From positions 1-5,043 of the forward strand of contig JANYGR010000079.1 in the NCBI GenBank assembly GCA_025359355.1: 5,043 bases of DNA, read 5' to 3'. The notes beneath the pieces are model-generated. The model was not told where the DNA came from and did no database searches. It worked only from the letters and a program-made list of their open reading frames with translations. Positions 1-5,043 of this stretch are shown here, piece after piece (within the stretch, counting starts at the first letter, position 1; the number at the start of each line of letters is the position of its first letter). A program made the translations under genes and the position numbers. This stretch comes from Bacteroidota bacterium (lineage in GTDB: Bacteria; Bacteroidota; Bacteroidia; B-17B0; Aurantibacillaceae).

Positions 1-430
1 TAGTTTCCCCTGTAATTTTTTGTTGCATTTTTTGAGCCATCAATTGATTTCTAACATCATCTCTTAACTCATCTTTAAATACAGAAATTCGTTTTCCGTA
101 AAACGCTTCAAATTTTTCTTCGCTGCCAAGCATTCCTACATAGTATTGAATACGACGACTTAACTCTCCATCAACTTCCCCATCGGAAACGGTGATACTA
201 TCTCTATCTGCTTGCGCTAATAATAATTTTTGAAATAATAAATCTTCAAATACTTTACATTTTGAATAGCTTGCCTTCTCCTTTTCTTTTTGTTGCAATA
301 ATGTAGTTTCAACCTCAGATAATAATAAAGGATTTTTTCCAATAATAGCAATTACTTTATCCAAAATTTGAGGTTGAGCAAAGCCTACTGATGATAATAA
401 TACGAAGGCTATTAATAGTTTAAAGTTCAT
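1..430 (-). CDS. surA: SurA-like periplasmic chaperone / peptidyl-prolyl isomerase, N-terminal part (3' end beyond window)
   Basis: The first 143 codons are visible; the rest lies beyond the left edge. Residues 1-18 form a Sec signal peptide (charged start MNFK, hydrophobic core, likely cleavage after GFA before QPQ), so the protein should be periplasmic. The mature start, DKVIAIIGKNPLLLSEVE (24-41), matches the opening of the SurA N-terminal chaperone domain. It is followed by a helical stretch, KCKVFEDLLFQKLLLAQAD (57-75), and an RRIQYYVGMLGS-like segment (92-103), as in Bacteroidota SurA homologues. SurA-family proteins bind unfolded outer-membrane proteins in the periplasm. The parvulin domains are not in view, so catalytic competence cannot be judged. 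The start at 430 is only 9 bases past the stop of the preceding lipoprotein gene, which implies co-transcription. There is no strong Shine-Dalgarno sequence (TTTAGTAAA before the ATG), as is usual in this phylum. The SurA-like identity is firm; strict orthology to E. coli SurA is inferred. Confidence 0.88.
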   Translation of the reverse strand, partial: MNFKLLIAFVLLSSVGFAQPQILDKVIAIIGKNPLLLSEVETTLLQQKEKEKASYSKCKVFEDLLFQKLLLAQADRDSITVSDGEVDGELSRRIQYYVGMLGSEEKFEAFYGKRISVFKDELRDDVRNQLMAQKMQQKITGET

Positions 431-439
431 TTTACTAAA

Positions 440-1309
440 TTAATTATAAATTTCTAATTCTTTGTTTGTTTTGGCTTTATCAAAAAAATCTTTTTTAATT
501 GTTGATATTAATTGTTGTTTTCGCTGGTTAATCAACATATTTTTTATGTTATTTTTTTCAAAGTTTATTGGCGATAGCGTGTTTTTAGATTTAATATCAA
601 TAATTTTCAGAAAGTAATAACTGGTTTCATCTGTAAACTCGAATACTTTTCCATTTTGCAAACTATAATCAGGAACTTCTTTCAATTGGGGAATTTCTTT
701 TTTTAAATCATCAAACATCAACCAAGTATTATCATTCATGTAATAATTATTGGCAAACTGTACGCACATAATTTTTAATTGCTCTGCATCTTTAGGGTTT
801 ATTGAGTAACACAGTTTTTTCAATTTTTCAATATTCGGAATGTTATTGGGCGTTTTCACATATAATACTTTCACAATATTATTTTTTAATAAAAAACTTT
901 GAGAATTAGCATTATAGTATGTCTCAATTTGATCGTTAGTAACAATTGTATCTAATTTATCGTTAATTAGTTTTGTTTGGAATTTATAGGTAATTAATTC
1001 TTTCTTGTATGCTTCTAATTCCTTATCAATATTGAGTTCATCGTCTGTCAAATAATTTAACGCTTGCTGATAAAACACTTCATCATCTGCCCATTTAGAT
1101 ATATATGATTGTGTATAAGCTACGCTGTCTTTTGTAGGTAAATTTTTTAATAAATTTTCCACATCGGACGAGTATAGCAATGTATTATTAACCTTTGCCA
1201 CGATCTTTCCTTCACTTGATGTGGTATTGGTAGGTTTACTACAAGCTGCAAACAGCACAATACAAAGTATCACTCCTACCCTATCAATTATATTACTGGT
1301 TATTCGCAT
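440..1309 (-). CDS. SurA/PpiC-like lipoprotein with a degenerate (histidine-less) parvulin domain
   Basis: This is 289 residues from the ATG at 1309. The N-terminus MRITSNIID, then a hydrophobic stretch ending LFAAC, looks like a lipoprotein signal with lipidated Cys23. The lipobox is imperfect (Phe at -3). SKPTNTT after the cysteine has no acidic run of the kind linked to surface export in Bacteroidota, so a periplasm-facing anchor is likely. Residues ~35-135 resemble the SurA/PpiC N-terminal helical domain (KVNNTLLYSSDVENLL, then long helices). Residues ~140-240 follow a parvulin layout, but VKVLYVKTP stands where AxHILL is expected and SYYFLKIIDIKS where GYHIIKV is expected, so both conserved histidines are absent. 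It is probably a non-catalytic chaperone or partner of the flanking isomerases. The longest reading starts at 1336, but that ATG sits in the terminator loop and its nine extra residues translate the hairpin. The family assignment rests on context and pattern, not on a clear domain signature. Confidence 0.75.
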   Translation of the reverse strand: MRITSNIIDRVGVILCIVLFAACSKPTNTTSSEGKIVAKVNNTLLYSSDVENLLKNLPTKDSVAYTQSYISKWADDEVFYQQALNYLTDDELNIDKELEAYKKELITYKFQTKLINDKLDTIVTNDQIETYYNANSQSFLLKNNIVKVLYVKTPNNIPNIEKLKKLCYSINPKDAEQLKIMCVQFANNYYMNDNTWLMFDDLKKEIPQLKEVPDYSLQNGKVFEFTDETSYYFLKIIDIKSKNTLSPINFEKNNIKNMLINQRKQQLISTIKKDFFDKAKTNKELEIYN

Positions 1310-1313
1310 TGAT

Positions 1314-1356
1314 AAAAAAAGAAAAGGCTGTAGCATTTATTGTTACAGCCTTTTCT
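1314..1356 (-). terminator. Intrinsic terminator between the parvulin gene and the lipoprotein gene
   Basis: Perfect 13-base inverted repeat: arms 1320-1332 (AGAAAAGGCTGTA) and 1344-1356 (TACAGCCTTTTCT), with an 11-base loop. Read on the minus strand, the hairpin is followed at once by a run of seven T (1320-1314, the first belonging to the stem end), which is the classical Rho-independent form. It starts 15 bases after the stop of the parvulin gene and ends 4 bases before the ATG at 1309. Read on the plus strand, the T-rich tail is interrupted, so it mainly serves leftward transcription. It may act as a partial terminator that lowers expression of the two downstream genes. Confidence 0.85.
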
Positions 1357-1371
1357 AATTTAATTTTTATT

Positions 1372-3477
1372 TTATTTAATTGTATTTAATACGTCTTCAT
1401 TTACTTTTACTACATATTTATTTTTTAAATATGCTAACCATTCTTTTTCTAAATAGTTTTGGTAATCTGCCGTAATCATTCCTTTAGCTTCAGCAATGGT
1501 TTTGGGTGTTTTAGGCAATACCTTATTTACTACTAATACTGTTATTTTATTGTCCTTGACATCTTTAATATCCGTAGCACAAACTCCTTGTTTCCAATTA
1601 GCATCAACATCTTTATTTTCTCCTTTAAGGTAGGTGATGCTTTCAGCAGCTAAATTCAACTGAGATGTTTTATTAACCGCATCTACAATTTCTTTTTCCG
1701 TTTTGTTTTTCTTAAGCATGGCTCTTACTTCTTTTGCAATTTTTTCATCAGCACATTTGTAGGTCGTCACTTCAGCGCGTTCTTCCCATAAATAGTTGTT
1801 CTTATTTTTTTCGTAATACGCTTTTAACCCAGCAGTGTCTTTCACCGCCTTGCTCCATACTTTTTGATCCGTTAAATCAAATAATAAAATACCATCGCGG
1901 TATTCTTTCAATAAATTTTTAAAGTCAGGGTATTTAGATTCTAAATTAGCATCTTCGAAATTAATAACGCTTTCATCTACAAATTCTTTATATGATTGTT
2001 GTAAGAACATATTATTATCCATTTTAGCACGAGCTGTTTGGTGAGTTTCAATGTACTTTGCAAAATCATTTTGAGTAAATTTCTTAGCACCTAAATTAAA
2101 TAACTCTTTGTTACCTAATTTACCTGCTTTTTTAGCTTCCCATTTTCCTTGGTAAGCAGTAGAATCAATCACTTTCAAAAATTCATTTTTAGCAACTGTA
2201 TTCTCTTTAAATGCATTGTCTTTTTTTACTTTTGCAATTAAAGAAGTACGTCCGGCTTGAGTACGAGTGTCTTTACCGATACGTTGTTTCAAATCACCTT
2301 TCATTTCATCAAATGAAGCTAAGCCTTTTCTATCAATACGTTTTACGATATGCCATCCGTAGTTAGTTGTAAACGGTTCGCTATAATCGCCATTTGCTTT
2401 TAATCCAAACGCAGCTTTTTCAAATTCAATTGGCATACGGCTACTTCCAAACCATTGTAATTGCCCACCTTTTTCTGCACTTGGTTTATCATCAGAAAAC
2501 TGACGAGCTAAATCTTCGAATTTATCGCCTGCTTTTAGCTTCGTGTAAATTTCATCTATCTTCGTTTTTAAATTTGCTTTGTCTTTTTCACCCGCATCTT
2601 TAGGAAATTTAACCATAATATGTGCTGTTAAAATTTCTCCTTGACTTGGACGTTTATCAGCAACTTTAATAATATGGTAACCAAAACGTGTACGAACTGG
2701 CATACTGATGTCGCCTACATTAGTTTTAAATGCAGCATTTTCGAAAGGATATACCATTTGTAATGAAGTGAAATATCCTAAATCACCGCCATTTTCTTGA
2801 GCAGATGGATCTTCAGAAGTTTTCTTTGCAGCAGCCGCAAATTTATCAGCTCCTGAATTGATTGTAGAAGTAATATTTTTAACTGATTCTAATTTCGCTT
2901 TAAAAATAGCGCTATCATTTTTAGTAGATGATTTAGATAATCCTAATGAACTTTTCTTTAATAAATTTTCGTACTCCGCTAATTTAGCTGCTGTTGGATT
3001 TTTACCCATCAATGCATCTCTAATAATCATTAGGCGTGTATAAGCCTCAATCGTATCTTTTGGCAAAGCATCTTCAGGAATACGTAATAAAATATGAGCT
3101 GCTTTTATTTCTGTTTTCATTCGTTCATAAGCTTCATTTAATAAAGCATCATTTACGTTTTTGTCAGTTAAATAAGGAGCTGCCAATTGTTTGCGATATC
3201 CATTTAATTCCGTTTTGAAAGCCGAGTTTGTATCTAATCCGTTTGCTTCGGCTTCAAATACTTTCATTTTAAATGTTGAAAATAAATCAACATATTCTTT
3301 CACTGATTTTTGTTCTTTACTAACTTCTTTACCGCTATTTTTTTTGTAAACATTTTCGAATTCGCTTTTGTAAACTGCTTTATCGTTGATGCTCATAATA
3401 ACTGGTTCGCTAGTTTGTGCCAAAGAAGAGAGGCTAACTGCAGATAAGGTTAAAAATCCGATGGTACTTTTTTTCAT
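1372..3477 (-). CDS. Periplasmic peptidyl-prolyl cis-trans isomerase with two parvulin domains
   Basis: This is 701 residues from the ATG at 3477. Residues 1-21 (MKKSTIGFLTLSAVSLSSLAQ) are a Sec signal peptide. Residues ~25-110 form a SurA-like N-terminal domain (IMSINDKAVYKSEFENVYKK). Parvulin 1 spans ~125-276, with AAHILLRI and GYHIIKV carrying the two conserved histidines and GGDLGYF between. Parvulin 2 spans ~284-380, with TAHIMVKF, GGQLQWFG and GWHIVKRI. Both therefore look catalytically complete. The C-terminal third (~385-701) is the helical region seen in long Bacteroidota isomerases, including EYRDGILLFDLTDQKVWSKA. It has the only two cysteines, at 575 and 633. The likely role is folding outer-membrane and secreted proteins. 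The start at 3477 is chosen because AGAAG precedes it, a signal peptide follows at once, and the longer reading from 3519 would begin upstream of the predicted transcription start. Parvulin 1 has an extra ~50 residues (~160-209). E. coli PpiC is far shorter, so no symbol is given. Confidence 0.95.
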   Translation of the reverse strand: MKKSTIGFLTLSAVSLSSLAQTSEPVIMSINDKAVYKSEFENVYKKNSGKEVSKEQKSVKEYVDLFSTFKMKVFEAEANGLDTNSAFKTELNGYRKQLAAPYLTDKNVNDALLNEAYERMKTEIKAAHILLRIPEDALPKDTIEAYTRLMIIRDALMGKNPTAAKLAEYENLLKKSSLGLSKSSTKNDSAIFKAKLESVKNITSTINSGADKFAAAAKKTSEDPSAQENGGDLGYFTSLQMVYPFENAAFKTNVGDISMPVRTRFGYHIIKVADKRPSQGEILTAHIMVKFPKDAGEKDKANLKTKIDEIYTKLKAGDKFEDLARQFSDDKPSAEKGGQLQWFGSSRMPIEFEKAAFGLKANGDYSEPFTTNYGWHIVKRIDRKGLASFDEMKGDLKQRIGKDTRTQAGRTSLIAKVKKDNAFKENTVAKNEFLKVIDSTAYQGKWEAKKAGKLGNKELFNLGAKKFTQNDFAKYIETHQTARAKMDNNMFLQQSYKEFVDESVINFEDANLESKYPDFKNLLKEYRDGILLFDLTDQKVWSKAVKDTAGLKAYYEKNKNNYLWEERAEVTTYKCADEKIAKEVRAMLKKNKTEKEIVDAVNKTSQLNLAAESITYLKGENKDVDANWKQGVCATDIKDVKDNKITVLVVNKVLPKTPKTIAEAKGMITADYQNYLEKEWLAYLKNKYVVKVNEDVLNTIK

Positions 3478-3507
3478 ATTCTTCTGTTTATTATTTTTTA
3501 AGGATAG

Positions 3508-3535
3508 CAAATTTAACATTTATTTTTAATGACAA
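3508..3535 (-). promoter_or_regulatory. Bacteroidota-type promoter for the two-domain parvulin gene
   Basis: On the minus strand TTG (3535-3533) is followed after 17 bases by TAAATTTG (3515-3508), then C. This matches the primary sigma factor consensus known for Bacteroidota (TTG or TTTG at -33, TAnnTTTG at -7). The predicted transcription start is near 3502, giving a leader of about 25 bases (A-rich, with AGAAG) before the ATG at 3477. It lies in the 95-base gap after the TlpA-like gene, so the foldase cassette can be transcribed independently. Confidence 0.7.
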
Positions 3536-3572
3536 TATATTAAGATTTAGCAGTGTTTAATAGAGGTGTCCA

Positions 3573-4682
3573 TTATTTTATAATTTCTTCGAGTTTAGCG
3601 TCTAATTCCGCGCCACGCAGGTTTTTAGCAATAATTTTCCCTTCTTTATCTAATAATAAATTTTGAGGGATGCTTGTGATACCAAACAATTTACCTGCTT
3701 CGTTGCCCCAACCTTTAAGATCACTTACTTGTGTCCAAGTTAGTTTATCAGCAGCAATAGCCTGTACCCATTTATCTTTTACTTGATCGAACGATACGCC
3801 AAATACGGTAAATCCTTTGTCTTTATATTTATTATAAGCTGCTACTACGTTGGGGTTTTCTCCTCGACAAGGACCGCACCAGCTTGCCCAAAAATCAACT
3901 AACACATATTTACCCTTAAGATCGTGTAAGCTTACCATTTTACCTTCTGGTGTAGCTTGCGAAAAATTAGTAGCTTCATATCCAATAGTAGAACCACGCA
4001 TTTGCGAGATTTTTTCTTGCGCTAATTTTCCAAATTTTGTATTTAATATACTTTTATCTAATAATCCTACAACACGCTCCAGTTCCTCAATAGGCGCTTG
4101 GGAATTTTGATTATTAAAATAAATAGCATAAGCACTCACTGGCGATTTAGAATGCGCTTTAATAAAACCTTCCATTGCATTCTTGCGTTCTGCATCTAAA
4201 GCTTGATATTCGGTAGCTTTCGTATTCATAGTTGCATTATCGCCTTTAGCTTTTGCCTCATTATAAATATTAACAATGGCTTGTTGCTTTGCACTATAAC
4301 TTTGCATTAAAACGTTGTATTCAATATATTCTTTTTGTGTTTGTCCGCCATCCACTTTTGCAAGAGGCAAACTATCTATATGAGCTGTAATATTGATCTT
4401 GCCAGCATCTACAAAGAAAATTAAATTCGGTTGATCATTTACATTACTAGTTTTAGTGATCCAATACATATTAGGTTCAGCACTTTTGCCAGTATAAGTA
4501 AATTTACCAGCTTTAAGCTTTACGCTATCGGTGTAGGTTTTGTTATCCCATTTATGGTGGATGTATGTTTTAGCATTATCATTCACTTGTTTAAGTGAGC
4601 CGTTAATCGTAAAACTAAAGGGGGTTTGCGCTATTGAACCTAAAGCTGAACAGCTTAACAAAAAGAGAATCGATTTTACCAT
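3573..4682 (-). CDS. Exported TlpA/ResA-like thiol-disulfide oxidoreductase with DUF4369-type N-terminal domain
   Basis: 369 residues. Residues 1-18 are a short Sec signal peptide (MVKSILFLLSCSALGSIA, then QT). Residues ~22-115 are rich in beta strands (FTINGSLKQ, KTYIHHKWDNKTYTDSVKLKAGKFTYTG, INITAHIDSL), fitting the DUF4369 domain often fused to Bacteroidota redoxins. Residues ~115-225 are a helical linker. Residues ~232-369 are a thioredoxin fold of the AhpC/TSA-TlpA group: YVLVDFWASWCGPCRGENP holds the WCGPC site (268-272, redox cysteines 269 and 272), and SIPQ supplies the cis-proline (339). Members of this family reduce or exchange disulfides outside the cytoplasm, for example in cytochrome c maturation or oxidative-stress repair; the substrate here is unknown. 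Cys11 lies within the signal peptide and is not a good lipobox, so a soluble periplasmic form is favoured. The gene is the first leftward gene seen here. No convincing promoter was found for it, and no terminator lies after its stop, so read-through into the parvulin gene is possible. Confidence 0.95.
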   Translation of the reverse strand: MVKSILFLLSCSALGSIAQTPFSFTINGSLKQVNDNAKTYIHHKWDNKTYTDSVKLKAGKFTYTGKSAEPNMYWITKTSNVNDQPNLIFFVDAGKINITAHIDSLPLAKVDGGQTQKEYIEYNVLMQSYSAKQQAIVNIYNEAKAKGDNATMNTKATEYQALDAERKNAMEGFIKAHSKSPVSAYAIYFNNQNSQAPIEELERVVGLLDKSILNTKFGKLAQEKISQMRGSTIGYEATNFSQATPEGKMVSLHDLKGKYVLVDFWASWCGPCRGENPNVVAAYNKYKDKGFTVFGVSFDQVKDKWVQAIAADKLTWTQVSDLKGWGNEAGKLFGITSIPQNLLLDKEGKIIAKNLRGAELDAKLEEIIK

Positions 4683-4937
4683 ATTTTATTATTTAACGGG
4701 TAAATGTAGTTTTTTATTGTTAAAAATGAGAACTGGGATTCGTTAAAAAATGAAAAAATGGGCTAAGAAAATTTAGAATCTATTATCGCAGTGTTTTTTA
4801 AATATTTATGTTAATAAACTACTAAATATACTTTTTAACATTTTCACCTAAACCTGATTAGAATTAACACTTCAAAGGAAACGCAATACTAATTGTTAAA
4901 TAATGATTAACTAAATGTCAATTTTGTTCACAATTGC

Positions 4938-4967
4938 TTGTTATAAAACTATTTTAGTTTATTTTTG
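4938..4967 (+). promoter_or_regulatory. Bacteroidota-type promoter reading rightward out of the window
   Basis: TTG (4938-4940), then 19 bases, then TATTTTTG (4960-4967), which fits TAnnTTTG exactly. Another TTG at 4934-4936 would give a 23-base spacer. Transcription would start near 4972 and run right, leaving a leader of at least 70 bases inside the window with no start codon of use, so the gene it serves should begin beyond 5043. This makes the region a likely divergent intergenic space. Confidence 0.6.
4946..4960. promoter_or_regulatory. Palindrome in the promoter spacer, candidate operator
   Basis: AAACTA (4946-4951) and TAGTTT (4955-4960) form a perfect 6+6 inverted repeat around TTT. 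It fills most of the spacer between the -33 and -7 elements of the rightward promoter and overlaps the first base of the -7 element, the usual position for a repressor operator. In such AT-rich DNA a 6-base arm may arise by chance. Confidence 0.25.
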
Positions 4968-4987
4968 TTTCCGAAAAGTAAATGACC

Positions 4988-5031
4988 AACCTATAAGAGG
5001 ATAACCGTTCTGGTTATAACCGCCTTAAACC
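4988..5031. repeat. Phased AACC motifs with a nested 10-base palindrome
   Basis: AACC occurs at 4988, 5003 and 5018 with exact 15-base steps, and again at 5028. The copies at 5001-5007 and 5016-5022 share ATAACCG, and GGTTATAACC (5012-5021) is a perfect palindrome. ATAACC (5001-5006) can also pair with GGTTAT (5012-5017) to form a small hairpin in the rightward transcript. It lies just downstream of the predicted transcription start, so it could be a regulator site or leader structure; function is unknown. Confidence 0.3.
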
Positions 5032-5043
5032 GTTTACAAATAT

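Larger units (their letters stand above)
4683..5043. other. 361-base intergenic region upstream of the redoxin gene, probably divergent
   Basis: No credible open reading frame lies here on either strand; the only plus-strand ATG after the promoter (4982) gives a four-residue peptide. Composition is strongly A+T-rich from 4683 to about 4970, then noticeably richer in G+C. It contains a rightward promoter, a palindrome inside that promoter's spacer, and a cluster of AACC repeats near the edge, each listed separately. On the leftward strand I found only poor -7 matches (TATATTTA at 4830-4823, TACATTTA at 4708-4701), without a proper TTG at the right distance. The start of the redoxin mRNA is therefore not located. 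Confidence 0.7.

Noticed and set aside
1200..1275. GTG start (1273-1271) inside the lipoprotein signal, preceded by AGGGTAGGA
   Set aside because: The purine run is too close to the GTG, and the resulting signal would have no positively charged start and only about ten residues before the cysteine.
1310..1336. Longer start for the lipoprotein gene at 1336 (MLQPFLFLS...)
   Set aside because: That ATG is in the loop of the terminator hairpin and the extra residues are a translation of the stem and T-run. The ATG at 1309 gives a normal lipoprotein signal.
3520..3572. Possible terminator after the redoxin gene
   Set aside because: No stable stem with a T-run is visible between the stop at 3573 and the promoter at 3535.
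1734..4110. Open frames of 60-86 codons on the plus strand, antisense to the genes
   Set aside because: They are shadows of well-supported minus-strand genes, lack recognisable domains or signals, and have compositions typical of antisense reading.
4641..4682. The redoxin as a lipoprotein with Cys11 as lipid site
   Set aside because: LLSC has leucine at -2, leaves only a ten-residue signal, and a normal signal peptidase I site (SIA before QT) follows.
4540..4746. Plus-strand open frame overlapping the start of the redoxin gene
   Set aside because: Most of it is antisense to the conserved signal peptide and DUF4369-type region, and no promoter or ribosome-binding site is seen.
4890..4923. 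Sigma-70-like TTGACA-N17-TAACAA on the minus strand upstream of the redoxin gene
   Set aside because: Bacteroidota primary sigma factors use TTG/TAnnTTTG rather than this pattern, and such matches are expected by chance in AT-rich DNA.
4982..4996. Four-residue leader peptide ORF (MTNL) after the rightward promoter
   Set aside because: No Shine-Dalgarno sequence, no codon bias typical of attenuator peptides, and too short to be distinguished from chance.

Overview
The window is AT-rich, with many TAA stops, A-rich leaders without strong Shine-Dalgarno sequences, promoters of the TTG/TAnnTTTG type and a DUF4369-type TlpA redoxin. Together these point to a chromosomal segment from a member of the Bacteroidota (Flavobacteriia/Sphingobacteriia/Chitinophagia-like). 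The genus cannot be told from the sequence alone. All four genes lie on the minus strand and all encode exported proteins for the cell envelope.

Layout, in direction of transcription (right to left). Positions 5043-4683 are an intergenic region with a good rightward Bacteroidota promoter for a gene beyond the window edge, plus several short palindromes and repeats. Positions 4682-3573 encode an exported TlpA/ResA-like thiol-disulfide oxidoreductase with an N-terminal DUF4369-type domain and a WCGPC active site. A 95-base gap follows, holding a near-consensus promoter. Positions 3477-1372 encode a 701-residue periplasmic peptidyl-prolyl isomerase with a SurA-like N-terminal domain and two parvulin domains. 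An intrinsic terminator follows at 1356-1314. Positions 1309-440 encode a lipoprotein that looks like a SurA/PpiC relative whose parvulin domain has lost its histidines. Nine bases later, at 430, a SurA-like chaperone/isomerase begins and runs off the left edge.

The three consecutive SurA/PpiC-type proteins look like one outer-membrane-protein folding cassette: a two-domain parvulin, a catalytically degenerate membrane-anchored paralogue and a SurA proper. The exported redoxin upstream could add thiol or disulfide handling in the same compartment. It is separated from the cassette by an independent promoter, so a shared operon is not assured.

Two start corrections matter. The longest reading of the parvulin gene (start at 3519) begins upstream of its promoter's expected transcription start, so 3477 is preferred. 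The longest reading of the lipoprotein (start at 1336) begins in the loop of the terminator hairpin, so 1309 is preferred. I see no phage, transposon, CRISPR, tRNA or rRNA feature and no clear evidence of a wholly new system. The most interesting points are the terminator pressed against the lipoprotein start and the histidine-less parvulin relative.
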